Shown piece by piece: positions 29,387 through 38,382 of a stretch of 64,000 nt of DNA. A program made the position numbers and the translations under genes. Below the pieces are notes generated by a model. The model was given only the letters and a program-made list of their open reading frames with translations. It was not told the DNA's origin and ran no database searches. The stretch is from Luteibacter sp. UNCMF331Sha3.1 (GTDB taxonomy: Bacteria; Pseudomonadota; Gammaproteobacteria; Xanthomonadales; Rhodanobacteraceae): contig NZ_FOBU01000003.1 of assembly GCF_900109915.1 (NCBI RefSeq), forward strand, positions 1 to 64,000, read 5' to 3'. Every line of letters starts with the position of its first letter. Positions within the stretch are counted from its first letter, which is position 1.

Positions 29387-31801
29387 TCAGACAGCCGCAT
29401 CAGGATCGGTCGACGCCTTCGGCGCGCCGGCGGCCGTCGGTCCCACGACGTCCGGCAGGCTTCCGCCGGAGCGCAACACCAGGTCCTGCGGCCGCAGGAG
29501 CGGAATCGCCGCGCCGCGCAAGCGGGCGATGATGTCGAACAGCAGGTCGCTCTTCACGTTGCCGACGTCGCGCGGGCTGCCCACGTAACATGTAGCGGCG
29601 AACGTCATCGCCGCGCGATCGATATTGTCGAGCGTGACCGACGGGATAGGGGACGGTTGTACCGACGTATGCGCGTTCATCGCATCGAGCATGTGCTGCC
29701 GCACGTCGACGGGATCGCTGTCGAGCGGCATCGGCAGCTTGATCAGCACGCGGCCCTGCGGGTTGGCCATCGTCATGTTCCGCACGGGCTTCGTGATGAA
29801 CGCCGAGTTCGGCACGATGATCGTGGAGCGATCGGACACCTGGATCTCCGTCGCGCGAACGTTGATGCGGCGGATGTCGCCTTCGGCGTCGTCGAGCACG
29901 ACCCAGTCGCCGACCTTCACGGGACGCTCGGCGAGCAGGATGAGGCCCGAGATGAAGTTCTGCACGATCGCCTGCAGACCGAAACCGATGCCGACCGAAA
30001 GTGCCGACGCGACCCACGCGACGTTCTGTACCGAAAGACCCATCGCCAGCAACGCGATGGCGACCACCACCACCACGCCGACGTAGCCGAGCAGGGTGGT
30101 GAGGGAGCTGCGCATCCCGGGATCGAGGTCGGTGCGGGGCAGGTACTGTTCGGACAGCCAGTTCTTGATGACACGGACGGCCAGCAGGCCGAGGAAGAAC
30201 AGCGCGATCGAACTCAGGATCTGGCTCGGCTTCAGTTCGACGTCGTAGATCTTCAGGGACTGCAGCTTGCTGCCGAGCGCGAGGATGTCCGAGGCACCGG
30301 CGCCGAAGCCGGAGACGACCGCGGTCACGCCGAACAGGAAGAGACCGAGCCTGACGACGCCCGAAAGCAGCACGCCCGTCTGGTCGAGCAGCTTCGGATG
30401 CGTGCCGAAGACGGCCTGCGCCCGCGCGCTCATGGGGCCCTTTTCGGAGAGCAGGGTTTCGAAGAGATCGTCGACGAGCCGCATGGCGAGGTACATCGAC
30501 GCGATGACGATGGCCGTCCAGACGACCTGCCCGGCGATGAACGCCGCGAACGCGATGAACCCGGTCAGCAGGCCGATCCACGACGCGGCGATGGCGATCC
30601 ACGCGGCCGCGATGAAGACGCTCACCCAGATCGGGCGCGGCGGGGGAGGCGTACCGTCCGGTTCGTGATGATGCGTGCGACCGAGGCGGAGCAGGGCGAA
30701 GGCGGAGAGCGCGGTGAGGACGACCGCCTGCAGGCTCGTCGTCAGCACGGTGATCGACAGGCTCGTGCCGATCGTGCGATTAAGGTCGCGCAGGACGACG
30801 AACAGGACGACGGCGAGCGACAGCGCCATCGGGAAACGCTGCAGCGCGATCGCGGTTTCGTCGGGGATCGCAGGCAGGCGCCAGGACGGGCGGCGCGCCG
30901 AAAGCAGCGCGCGGCCGAGGCCGGCGACGAAGGCGCCGAAGAAGACCATGCGCACGATCGCGCGCACCACTTCGTCGGTGTCTTCGCTGAAGGTCTCGTT
31001 CCAGTTGAAGCCGAGGTAGAGCAACTGCATGCCCAGACCGGTGGTCAGCATGGACGTCAGCGCGATGCCGAGGATCAGGGCCGACCGGCGCAGCCGACCC
31101 GGCGGCATGCGATTGGCCGTGAGGTGACGGACACGGTGCTCGATGTACAGGCGCACCACCGTCATCAGCAGCAGGCCGAGCAGCACGCAGGTGACGAGCG
31201 CGGTGCGGTTGCCGTTCGTCCAGCTCGCGGCGAGGTCGGTTTCCACGTCGTCGACGAACGCGCGAAGGTTGGCGGAATCGCGCGGGAAGGCCGTTGCCGG
31301 GTCCGACCAGAAAGGGCGCGAGAGCGGCGAATGGGTCCGCTTCGAAATCGTTTCCTGGAACCGCGTGCGGCGCAGCTCCGCGAGCTGGTTCGCGGTCTGC
31401 TGGGCCTCGAGCGCGATGCCGTCGGCCTGCTTGACCTGCGCGTCGACGGCATCGAATCCCTTCTGTGCGTCCTTGCGTGCCGTGGCGAGTTCGGGCGCCT
31501 CCTTCGCGCCGGCCGCGGGCGCGGGGCCGAGCTGGTCGAGCCTGGCCCTGGCCGCGTCGCGGCTCGTCTGCAGCGAACCCGACACCTTCTGCGCCGCACT
31601 GGCCACATCGTTCGATTTTCCGCGCAGGTCGTCGATCGCGCTGTCGGCGATCTTGTCGTCCTTCATGGCCTTCTCGATCTGGTCGAGTTGTCCGCGGAGG
31701 TCGTCGATCTGCTGGCCGGGGCTCGCGTCGTCCGTCTGGGCGAGGACGCTGCCGGTACCGGCGAGGAGGAGGGCGATGAAGAATATTCTTAGGATGCGCA
31801 T
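29387..31801 (-). CDS. DUF3772-containing MscS-type mechanosensitive channel
   Basis: 804 residues from the ATG at 31801 (MRILRIFFIALLLAGTGSVLAQ, a clear signal peptide). A periplasmic coiled-coil region with DUF3772 (about 25-200) is followed by about ten membrane helices and a C-terminal MscS module. The module has the pore helix SVGIGFGLQAIVQNFISGLILLAERPVKVGDWVVL and a beta domain. This is the KefA/MscK-like large-channel layout, which protects against osmotic downshock. Longer frames reaching into the upstream tpiA region on the other strand are not real. The C-terminus ends in an Ala/Pro-rich stretch. Confidence 0.92.
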   Translation of the reverse strand: MRILRIFFIALLLAGTGSVLAQTDDASPGQQIDDLRGQLDQIEKAMKDDKIADSAIDDLRGKSNDVASAAQKVSGSLQTSRDAARARLDQLGPAPAAGAKEAPELATARKDAQKGFDAVDAQVKQADGIALEAQQTANQLAELRRTRFQETISKRTHSPLSRPFWSDPATAFPRDSANLRAFVDDVETDLAASWTNGNRTALVTCVLLGLLLMTVVRLYIEHRVRHLTANRMPPGRLRRSALILGIALTSMLTTGLGMQLLYLGFNWNETFSEDTDEVVRAIVRMVFFGAFVAGLGRALLSARRPSWRLPAIPDETAIALQRFPMALSLAVVLFVVLRDLNRTIGTSLSITVLTTSLQAVVLTALSAFALLRLGRTHHHEPDGTPPPPRPIWVSVFIAAAWIAIAASWIGLLTGFIAFAAFIAGQVVWTAIVIASMYLAMRLVDDLFETLLSEKGPMSARAQAVFGTHPKLLDQTGVLLSGVVRLGLFLFGVTAVVSGFGAGASDILALGSKLQSLKIYDVELKPSQILSSIALFFLGLLAVRVIKNWLSEQYLPRTDLDPGMRSSLTTLLGYVGVVVVVAIALLAMGLSVQNVAWVASALSVGIGFGLQAIVQNFISGLILLAERPVKVGDWVVLDDAEGDIRRINVRATEIQVSDRSTIIVPNSAFITKPVRNMTMANPQGRVLIKLPMPLDSDPVDVRQHMLDAMNAHTSVQPSPIPSVTLDNIDRAAMTFAATCYVGSPRDVGNVKSDLLFDIIARLRGAAIPLLRPQDLVLRSGGSLPDVVGPTAAGAPKASTDPDAAV

Positions 31802-31961
31802 GGGCTGATGATCGAAGGCGGGTCCGATCCGGTCAATTGCACGGATGTATGCGGTACCCTCGGTGAACGGCGCGTGCGGAGGATCGTTGCGGCATTGCAG
31901 CTTTTTCCGCCCGTACGCCCCCGTTATCCTGCCGCCCCTCTCGTCACGCCTGGAAGCCCTC

Positions 31962-32738
31962 ATGCGCAAGATGCTGGTCGCCGGTAACTGGAAGATGCAT
32001 GGCTCCCGCGTCGTCGCCCACGCCCTGGTCCACGAGATCGCGCGCAGCGTGCGCGAGCGGACCGAAGCCGGTGCGCTGGCCTGCGAAGAGGTGGTGCTCT
32101 GCCCGCCCTTCACCCACCTGGCGGAACTCGCGGCGCAATTCTCGGGGTCCGGGCTCGCCTTCGGCGCGCAGGACGTCTCCGAACACGTGGCTTCCGGTGC
32201 GTATACGGGTGAAATCTCCGGCGCGATGCTCGGCGACGTGGGCGCGGCCTGGGTCATCGTGGGTCACTCGGAGCGCCGCCAGTACCACCATGAATCCGAC
32301 GAGCTGGTGGCGCGCAAGTTCGCCGCGGCCCTGCAGGCCGGTCTCACGCCGATCGTCTGCGTGGGCGAAACGAAAGAAGAACACGAAGCGGGGCGCACGG
32401 AGAAAGTCATCGCGCGCCAGCTGGGCGCGGTGATCGAGCACAACGGCATCGAGGCGTTCCGCACGGCGGTGATCGCCTACGAGCCGGTCTGGGCCATTGG
32501 CACGGGCCTGACGGCCACGCCGGACAAGGCGCAGAAAATTCATGCGTTCATCCGTAGCCAACTGGGAAAAAAGGATGCTAATATCTCGCTCCTGACCCGG
32601 GTGCTTTACGGCGGAAGCGTCAAGCCGGCCAATGCGGCCGAACTTTTCGCCCAGCCGGATGTGGACGGGGGACTGATCGGCGGCGCGGCTTTACTGGCTA
32701 CCGATTTTCTGGATATATGCGCCGCGGCGCGTCGATAA
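31962..32738 (+). CDS. tpiA: Triose-phosphate isomerase
   Basis: 258 residues. TIM-barrel signatures: N-terminal AGNWKMHGS with the catalytic Lys, IVGHSERR with the catalytic His, AYEPVWAIGTG with the catalytic Glu and loop 6, and YGGSVKPANA / GGLIGGAAL for phosphate binding. It interconverts dihydroxyacetone phosphate and glyceraldehyde 3-phosphate. secG starts 25 bases downstream, the common tpiA-secG arrangement, followed by tRNA-Leu. Confidence 0.98.
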   Translation: MRKMLVAGNWKMHGSRVVAHALVHEIARSVRERTEAGALACEEVVLCPPFTHLAELAAQFSGSGLAFGAQDVSEHVASGAYTGEISGAMLGDVGAAWVIVGHSERRQYHHESDELVARKFAAALQAGLTPIVCVGETKEEHEAGRTEKVIARQLGAVIEHNGIEAFRTAVIAYEPVWAIGTGLTATPDKAQKIHAFIRSQLGKKDANISLLTRVLYGGSVKPANAAELFAQPDVDGGLIGGAALLATDFLDICAAARR

Positions 32739-32763
32739 TTCGCGACACGGCAAACAAGAAGAT

Positions 32764-33216
32764 ATGTTCATTCTCTTCAGCGTTTTCTATATCCTCGTCG
32801 CCGCAGCGATGATCGTGCTGATCCTGATGCAGCGCGGCGCGGGTGCGGAAGCGGGTTCCGGTTTCGGTGGCGGTGCATCCGCCACGGTGTTCGGCGCGCG
32901 TGGTTCGTCCAGCTTCATGACGCGTGCCACGGCGATCCTGGCCGGTCTGTTTTTCCTGCTCAGCCTCGGCATGGGCATCTACCTCGGTCGTACGGGCAAC
33001 CCCCAGCCGGCCGCGGATCTTGGCGTGATGTCCGGTGCTACCACGCCGGTCGCTCCCGCCAGCAACGCTCCGGTGACCCCGGCCGCGTCGGACGTGCCCC
33101 GCGCACCCGCCGCCAACGGTGACACCCCGGCCGCTACGGCGCCGGCAGCGAACAACGACGTTCCGGCCCCGAAGCAGGATGCCACTCAGGCTCCCGCCGA
33201 ACCGGCCAAGAAGTAA
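32764..33216 (+). CDS. secG: Protein-export membrane protein SecG
   Basis: 150 residues. Two membrane helices (about 3-20 and 52-72) flank the conserved RGAGAEAGSGFGGGASATVFGARGSSSFMTRAT, the hallmark of SecG. It joins SecY and SecE in the inner membrane and assists preprotein passage driven by SecA. The C-terminal tail of about 70 residues is low-complexity Ala/Pro/Thr, longer than in Escherichia coli SecG (110 residues in total). tpiA lies upstream and a tRNA gene 23 bases downstream, probably on the same transcript. Confidence 0.96.
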   Translation: MFILFSVFYILVAAAMIVLILMQRGAGAEAGSGFGGGASATVFGARGSSSFMTRATAILAGLFFLLSLGMGIYLGRTGNPQPAADLGVMSGATTPVAPASNAPVTPAASDVPRAPAANGDTPAATAPAANNDVPAPKQDATQAPAEPAKK

Positions 33217-33239
33217 TAGCGACACGCTTTAAAAGTTAT

Positions 33240-33324
33240 GCCCAGGTGGCGGAATTGGTAGACGCACTACCTTGAGGTGGTAGCGGCTTAGGTCGTGGGG
33301 GTTCGAGTCCCCCCTTGGGCACCA
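33240..33324 (+). tRNA. tRNA-Leu (anticodon GAG)
   Basis: 85 bases including an encoded CCA. Acceptor arm GCCCAGG pairs with the 3' CTTGGGC (one G-T pair). The D arm carries AATTGGTAGAC, the anticodon stem is CTACC/GGTAG with loop TTGAGGT (GAG), the class II variable arm is present, and the T arm is GGGGGTTCGAGTCCCCC. It reads CUC and CUU leucine codons. Confidence 0.97.
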
Positions 33325-33358
33325 ACAGAGATCCGGACAACCTCAACCGGATCGCAAA

Positions 33359-33384
33359 GAAACCCGCGAAAGCGGGTTTTTTTG
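33359..33384 (+). terminator. Intrinsic terminator after tRNA-Leu
   Basis: AACCCGC-GAAA-GCGGGTT followed by TTTTT, 35 bases past the tRNA. It closes the tpiA-secG-tRNA unit. Confidence 0.95.
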
Positions 33385-33401
33385 TGCCTGTGTGTTTCCC
33401 G

Positions 33402-33773
33402 TCAGCCCCGCTGGGCGGCCAGCAGGATCCGCTGCCAGTTGCGCGGCACCTTGCCCTGCGGGCCGGGCGTCGGCTGGTCGATCGGGTGGCTGTGGGGCGG
33501 AGCGAGTACGGGGCCGCGAACTTCCGCGTCGATCAGATAGCTGTAGAACCAGTCTTCGCCTGGCTCGAAACTCTGGATGATGGGATGGCCCGTGTCGTGC
33601 GCGTGCTTCGTGGCATGCTTGCTGAGCGAGTCGTCGCAGCAGCCGATGTGGCCGCATTGCGCGCAGCGGCGGAGGTGGAGCCACCAGCCGTGCTGTTCGG
33701 CCAGGCATTCGACGCAGCCGGTGCCGCTCGGCGGGACGTCCGGACGGATGCCGGGAATGGGTTTGTCTTGCAT
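33402..33773 (-). CDS. UBP-type zinc finger protein
   Basis: 123 residues from the ATG at 33773 (MQDKPIPGIRPDVPPSG). Residues about 20-90 match the UBP-type zinc finger (PF02148): GCVECLAEQHGWWLHLRRCAQCGHIGCCDDSLSKHATKHAHDTGHPI, with Cys and His pairs able to bind zinc. It continues to FEPGEDWFYSYLID. In eukaryotes this finger binds free ubiquitin C-termini. In bacteria it appears as a small stand-alone protein of unknown role, since ubiquitin is absent. The C-terminal 35 residues are Pro-rich. Cytoplasmic, no signal peptide. Confidence 0.87.
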   Translation of the reverse strand: MQDKPIPGIRPDVPPSGTGCVECLAEQHGWWLHLRRCAQCGHIGCCDDSLSKHATKHAHDTGHPIIQSFEPGEDWFYSYLIDAEVRGPVLAPPHSHPIDQPTPGPQGKVPRNWQRILLAAQRG

Positions 33774-33796
33774 GCGTTTATCCTGCGAAGCAGCGG

Positions 33797-34072
33797 TCAG
33801 AGCAATCGACCGGCGCGCCGCAGGGCCGCTGCTTGCATGCGGTCGACCGAGGTTGCCAGTGAGCGTAAAGCAATCCGCAGTTCCAGGGAATTGGGGCATC
33901 CGCGCGCGAGCAGGGATTCGATGCGCTCGGCCGCGTCCGCCACGTGCAGGTGCGCGTGCAGCAGGGCGTGGCGAGCGACGTGATTGGCCCGGAACTGGGC
34001 CTCGGCGTAATCGTGATGCAGCAGCGCCTGGAGTAGCCCCAGGGCTTCCAGGGATATCTCCTCGGCTGCCAT
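33797..34072 (-). CDS. Hypothetical protein, helical, His-rich
   Basis: 91 residues from the ATG at 34072 (MAAEEISLEALGLLQALL); an in-frame ATG at 34084 gives four more residues. It looks fully helical with many His residues in the middle (HHDYAEAQFRANHVARHALLHAHLHVADAAERIESLL). I do not recognise a family. It lies 23 bases upstream of the UBP zinc-finger gene on the same strand, so the two are likely an operon. The His clusters could bind metal, but this is only a visual impression. Confidence 0.55.
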   Translation of the reverse strand: MAAEEISLEALGLLQALLHHDYAEAQFRANHVARHALLHAHLHVADAAERIESLLARGCPNSLELRIALRSLATSVDRMQAAALRRAGRLL

Positions 34073-34214
34073 GACGTTTCGCATCCGCCGATTAAGGGCC
34101 GACCGGTGGCCTGCACGCAATCGGCCATTCGGCCTACTCAAGGGATGCGTGGCCCTGCCGAATGCGTACCCTTCTTCCGCTATGCTCCGCGCCTTGCCAG
34201 GACGAGGATCGCCA

Positions 34215-34574
34215 GTGAACGCCGCCGCCATCGTGTTGACCCTCGTGGTCGTGCTGATCCACCTGTACATCGTCGTCCTCGAGATGGCGTTGTGGATAAC
34301 CCGCGGACCGAAGGTCTTCGGCATCACCCCGCAGTTCGCGCGCGAGAGTGCCGGGCTGGCATCGAACCAGGGTCTCTACAACGGCTTCCTCGTGATCGCT
34401 CTGGTCCTCGGGCTGGTGCTCCGCGAGCCGTTCGCCTCGGCGTTCGTGTTCTATGGGCTCGGCTGCGTCGTGGTGGCCGGACTCTGGGGCGCGCTCACCG
34501 CGAGCCGCCGGATCCTCTACGTGCAGGCGCTGCCTGCCGCCCTGGCCCTCGCCGCCCAGTGGCTCTCGCGCTGA
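34215..34574 (+). CDS. DUF1304 membrane protein
   Basis: 119 residues from GTG at 34215, with GAGG eight bases before it. Upstream in-frame ATGs lie over the divergent gene and add basic unconserved sequence. Four hydrophobic helices, with DUF1304 features: IHLYIVVLEMALW, FARESAGLASNQGLYNGFL, and FYGLGCVVVAGLWGALTASRRILYVQALPAALAL. Small inner-membrane protein of unknown function, widespread in bacteria. Confidence 0.88.
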   Translation: MNAAAIVLTLVVVLIHLYIVVLEMALWITRGPKVFGITPQFARESAGLASNQGLYNGFLVIALVLGLVLREPFASAFVFYGLGCVVVAGLWGALTASRRILYVQALPAALALAAQWLSR

Positions 34575-34649
34575 AGCGTGGGGCGCGTCGACGTTTGCGG
34601 GTGAAACCTCGCCCATAATCCGGCCATCTGATCGAGATGGCGGGCACGC

Positions 34650-36365
34650 ATGCCGGATACGGATCTTCCCCTCGGACATCCCGAGATCACGCCGCCGCCG
34701 CGCCCGCGCACGTTCGAGCTCGGGTTCGCGCTGGCGGGCGCGATTTCCGGCGGCGCTTACGCGGCCGGGGTACTCGATTTCATCTACGAAGCGCTGGACC
34801 GCTGGTACGCCGCCCGCCGCGCGGGTCTCGCCGTGCCGACGCACGAGGTGCTGCTGCGCGACATCTCGGGCGCGTCGGCGGGTAGCATCAATGGCGTCAT
34901 CTCCGCCATCGCGCTGGCTTATCAGTTCCCGCCGGTGCACGCGTCGACCGATGCCGCGACGGCGGCCGCAAACCCGTTCTACGACACATGGGTCAACAGG
35001 GTCGACATCCGGGGCTTCCTCGGCACCGGCGATCTCGCCGACAAGCGGATCCCCATCGCCTCGCTGCTGGACACGCGTTGCCTCGACGACATCGCGGCAC
35101 ACGTGCTCGCGTTCCAGGCGGCGCCGGCGACGAGGCCATACATCGCCAATCCGTTGAAGCTCGTCTTCACCGTGACCAACCTGCGCGGCGTGCCTTATAA
35201 CGTGCCGTTCGCCGGCACCGACGCGGATGCCGGGCACGGCATGATCGCGCACGAGGACTTTCTGCGGTTCGCCGTGGATACCGGGCAGGGCGCTTACGAT
35301 CGTGCGTGGCAGTACCCCGACGATCTCTACGTGACCTATCCGAAGCGGCTGCCGGACGGCAGCTGGACCGCGCTGATGAATGCCGCGCTCGCGTCGTCGG
35401 CGTTCCCGGGCGGGTTGCGCTACAGAGAGATCGAGCGGCGCTGGAGCGACTACACGCAGCGCAGCGTCGTGGTGCCCGACGAGTACGGCAGGTCGCGCGT
35501 CGTGCCGATCGCGCCGCATTTCGACGGCGACGAGCGAGCGGCGACCACCTATCGTTTCGTCGGCGTGGACGGCGGCGCGATGGACAACGAGCCATTCGAG
35601 CTCGCGCGCACCGAGCTCGCGGGGACGCTTGGTCGTAACCCGCGGCGTGGCGACAAGGTGAACCGCATCGTGCTGATGGTGGACCCGTTTCCGGAGCCCG
35701 ACGATCTCGGACCGGAATTCGCGTCGTCGATCAACGTGCTGAGCGCGCTCACGGCGCTGTTCTCGTCCTGGAAACAGCAGGCCCGGTTCAAGCCGAGGGA
35801 GATCGCGCTGGCGATGGACGATGCGGTCTACAGTCGCTTCCTGATCGCGCCGACGCGGTGTTCGGTCGACGGCAACGAGCGCTGGGTGGGTGGTCGTGCG
35901 ATCGCGGCCGGCGCGCTCGGCGGGTTTTCCGGATTCCTCACGGAAGCCTACCGGCGGCACGATTTCCTGCTGGGGCGGCGCAACGCGCAGCGCTTTCTTT
36001 CGGAGCACTTCCTCGTGCCGGCGAGCAACCCGATCGTGGCCGCCTGGACCGGCGATCCGGCCCTCGCGCATTTCCTCCGCACTCGCGACGGGGAGACGCA
36101 CGCGCCCGTGATTCCGCTCGTCGCCGGATGCGGATCGGACGACCGCGAGGAGTGCCTACCCGACTGGCCGAAGAACGCATTCGATCCGGCCACGCTGATG
36201 CCCCTCGTCCGGAAGCGGCTGGACGCGCTCTACCGCGTCGCAACGGCCGGCTGGAAGGACAAGATCCTGACCTGGCTCGCCTGGCACACGTATGCGCGCC
36301 GGAAAATCCTCGACGTCGCGAGCCGGCGACTGGTCGATGCGCTCCGACGCCACGATCTCTGGTGA
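34650..36365 (+). CDS. Patatin-like phospholipase
   Basis: 571 residues. The N-terminal half carries the patatin domain: oxyanion-type loop SGGAYAAG (about 33-40), nucleophile GASAG with Ser76, and the catalytic Asp in VDGGAMDNEP (Asp307), giving the Ser-Asp dyad of this family. The gap between the two motifs is long (about 230 residues) because of an insertion. No signal peptide or membrane anchor is evident, so the enzyme is probably cytoplasmic or secreted by a dedicated route. It should release fatty acids from phospholipids or other acyl esters. C-terminal part (about 400-571) is not assigned. Stand-alone gene. Confidence 0.87.
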   Translation: MPDTDLPLGHPEITPPPRPRTFELGFALAGAISGGAYAAGVLDFIYEALDRWYAARRAGLAVPTHEVLLRDISGASAGSINGVISAIALAYQFPPVHASTDAATAAANPFYDTWVNRVDIRGFLGTGDLADKRIPIASLLDTRCLDDIAAHVLAFQAAPATRPYIANPLKLVFTVTNLRGVPYNVPFAGTDADAGHGMIAHEDFLRFAVDTGQGAYDRAWQYPDDLYVTYPKRLPDGSWTALMNAALASSAFPGGLRYREIERRWSDYTQRSVVVPDEYGRSRVVPIAPHFDGDERAATTYRFVGVDGGAMDNEPFELARTELAGTLGRNPRRGDKVNRIVLMVDPFPEPDDLGPEFASSINVLSALTALFSSWKQQARFKPREIALAMDDAVYSRFLIAPTRCSVDGNERWVGGRAIAAGALGGFSGFLTEAYRRHDFLLGRRNAQRFLSEHFLVPASNPIVAAWTGDPALAHFLRTRDGETHAPVIPLVAGCGSDDREECLPDWPKNAFDPATLMPLVRKRLDALYRVATAGWKDKILTWLAWHTYARRKILDVASRRLVDALRRHDLW

Positions 36366-36529
36366 CACGGAGAAATGACGGATTCGGGATTGAATCGAGT
36401 GAAATCGGCAGATTTCGCTCGCGTCGGCACCGATATGTGAAGGGTTCCGCGTACTACGCCATCGACGTATGGTCGCGACATGGAAACGGGAGTACGTTAA
36501 ACGCTCGCTCACCTCTCCGCGGTCTCCGT

Positions 36530-36901
36530 ATGAGCCCACAAGCCGTCCCCCGCGCGATCGTTTTCGAAGACCATTCCGGCCTCGCGGCCGCGTTGACCGA
36601 TATGCTCGAAGAGCGGCTCGGTTACGACGTCGCCGCGTGCGCGGGATGCATCGAGGATGCGATCCGCGTCGCCCACGTCGAGCGCTGCGACGTGGCCGTC
36701 GTGGATATCGATCTGCAGGGCGTCATGGCCTATCCCGCGCTGGACGAATTGATGCGGCGAGGCATTCCCTTCGTGCTCGCCACCGGCGCGATGCCGGTGG
36801 ACATTCCTACGCGATACAGGGCGCCAATGGTGTGCAAGCCGTACAGCGCGCAGCAATTGCGCGACGCGCTGCGCGAAGCCAGTCGGCAGCGGGCCAGCTG
36901 A
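36530..36901 (+). CDS. Stand-alone receiver-domain (REC) protein
   Basis: 123 residues, a single receiver domain with no output domain. Acidic residues Glu13-Asp14 (IVFEDHSG) and the probable phospho-acceptor Asp59 in VAVVDIDLQG are present. The Thr/Ser switch is in VLATGAMP and the conserved Lys in VCKPYSAQQL. The acidic pair is Glu-Asp rather than the more usual Asp-Asp. Such proteins pass a phosphate between kinases or compete for it. No histidine kinase is adjacent; the two hybrid kinases of this window are 22 kb and 14 kb away. Confidence 0.85.
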   Translation: MSPQAVPRAIVFEDHSGLAAALTDMLEERLGYDVAACAGCIEDAIRVAHVERCDVAVVDIDLQGVMAYPALDELMRRGIPFVLATGAMPVDIPTRYRAPMVCKPYSAQQLRDALREASRQRAS

Positions 36902-36913
36902 CCGATCGCCACA

Positions 36914-37579
36914 TCAGCCGATCGAGGGCTCGTCGAACAAGCCTCGCTCGCCGCCGCGCGCGCCGCCGTGCACGCGCAACGTGTTTTCGACATCGCGCAC
37001 GCCCACGGCGTCTGCCACGGCGTCTTCGGCGAGGTGCTTCATGTAGCGCTTCGGCACTTCGCCAGTGAGCCGTACCACGCCACCGGACACCGCCACTTCG
37101 ATGGCGGACGCGTCGATGGCGTCGTGTTCGACAAGACGTTCGCACACGTCGTCGCGGATCCGTTCGTCGCTGCGCTCGTAGCCTTTCGGCCCCACGCCCC
37201 GGTAGCCGCCGGGATAACCGGATCCGCTCCACTCGCGGCCTCGTCCGTCGTCGCCGCGGCCGAAATTGCGATGGCCCGGCTGACGCGCCCTGGTCTCATA
37301 GGCGTGGTGTCCGCCGAACTCACGATGGCCGGGATAGCGATCGCTGTCGCGTCCACCCGTCCATCCGCCGGCAGCGCCGTCGCCCGGACGCTCGTCGCGG
37401 CCGCCGACGCCGTCACGCTGTGCATCGTACGGACTGCCACTGCGTTCCCGTTGACCATAGGTGCCGCCGAACTCGTCGCCGGGGTAGCGTGCATCGTCGC
37501 GGCCGCCCGTCGGGCGGGACCAGGCGGAATCGTCGCCGGGGTGGCGAGCCTTGCCGTAGCGATCGTCGAAGCGGCTCAT
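36914..37579 (-). CDS. BON domain protein with long Gly/Arg/Asp-rich N-terminus
   Basis: 221 residues from the ATG at 37579, preceded by GGAGC. Residues about 1-135 are low-complexity, rich in Gly, Arg, Asp, Tyr and Pro with repeated YPG and RD pairs. Residues about 145-210 form a BON domain (RIRDDVCERLVEHDAIDASAIEVAVSGGVVRLTGEVPKRYMKHLAEDAVADAVGVRDVENTLRV). BON domains bind membranes or lipids and occur in OsmY and in stress proteins. No signal peptide is present, so it is probably cytoplasmic. The closely related layout is common in Xanthomonadales as a stress-linked protein. It is convergent with the REC-only gene. Confidence 0.82.
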   Translation of the reverse strand: MSRFDDRYGKARHPGDDSAWSRPTGGRDDARYPGDEFGGTYGQRERSGSPYDAQRDGVGGRDERPGDGAAGGWTGGRDSDRYPGHREFGGHHAYETRARQPGHRNFGRGDDGRGREWSGSGYPGGYRGVGPKGYERSDERIRDDVCERLVEHDAIDASAIEVAVSGGVVRLTGEVPKRYMKHLAEDAVADAVGVRDVENTLRVHGGARGGERGLFDEPSIG

Positions 37580-37683
37580 GGGAAAGCTCCAGCGTGAGAG
37601 TTGTCGCCAGTGTTGGCGGCCACGCATGCAGCAGGTGTTGCGCTCGCGTCAACGGCGCGAGGACGTTCCTGAAGGCCGCTGGG

Positions 37684-38382
37684 TCAGTGGGCAGCCGCGC
37701 CGCTGTCCGGGCCCGCCGCGACGCCGCGCAGCCAGAGGTTCACTTCGTCGAGATCGCTCGCCACGCTCGCGCACAGCCGGCGCAATTCGGCGGAGGGCTG
37801 CTGGAGGTCGGGGACCATGATGGTGGGCAAGCCGGCGGCCGTCGCGGACCGGACGCCTGCCAGCGAATCCTCGAGGGCCAGGCAGGACGAGGTCGGCTTG
37901 TTGAGGATACGGGCGGCGCGCAGGTAGGGATCGGGGAAGGGTTTGCAGCGTTCGCAGTCGCCCGATGCCACCAGCGCGTCGAAGCGATCGCGCAGTCCGA
38001 AGGCCTCGAGATGGTGGATGGCCGTGCGATGAGACGAGGAGGTCGCGATGGCGCGCGGCAGGCCCATCTCGTCGAGCGTGTCGAGCAGGGCCGTGACCCC
38101 GGGTTTCAGGCGAAGGTCGGTGTCGAACAGGGCGCGGTAGCGCGCCTTGGTGCCTTCCCATACGGCATCCAGATCCACCTCGTCGCCGACGTACTCCCGG
38201 AGCAGGAGGCGCGCGGCGTTGCCATGGAGGCCGACCATGCGCTGGCACAGGGAGAGTGGGATGTGGATGTCGAGTTCGGCGGCCGCGGCCAGCAAGGCGT
38301 CGCGGTACAGTGCCTCCGTGTCGAAGAGCACGCCGTCCAGGTCGAAGACGATCGCCTGGGGTCTTGCCGGAAAACGGACCAT
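37684..38382 (-). CDS. HAD-superfamily hydrolase (beta-phosphoglucomutase/phosphatase type)
   Basis: 232 residues from the ATG at 38382 (MVRFPARPQAIVFDLDGVL). Motif I is FDLDGVLFDT (nucleophile and acid Asp), motif II IATSSSHRT, motif III the Lys in CKPFPDPYL, and motif IV LEDSLAGVRSATAAG. The cap domain lies between about 25 and 90. It is likely a sugar-phosphate phosphatase or mutase such as YniC/YcjU-like enzymes. The substrate cannot be read from sequence. The stop codon is about 100 bases downstream of the BON gene start on the same strand, so co-transcription is possible. Confidence 0.9.
   Translation of the reverse strand: MVRFPARPQAIVFDLDGVLFDTEALYRDALLAAAAELDIHIPLSLCQRMVGLHGNAARLLLREYVGDEVDLDAVWEGTKARYRALFDTDLRLKPGVTALLDTLDEMGLPRAIATSSSHRTAIHHLEAFGLRDRFDALVASGDCERCKPFPDPYLRAARILNKPTSSCLALEDSLAGVRSATAAGLPTIMVPDLQQPSAELRRLCASVASDLDEVNLWLRGVAAGPDSGAAAH

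Noticed and set aside
33240-33400. Integrated element next to tRNA-Leu
   Set aside because: No integrase gene and no visible repeat of the tRNA 3' end in the next kilobases; kept only as a question about gene order.
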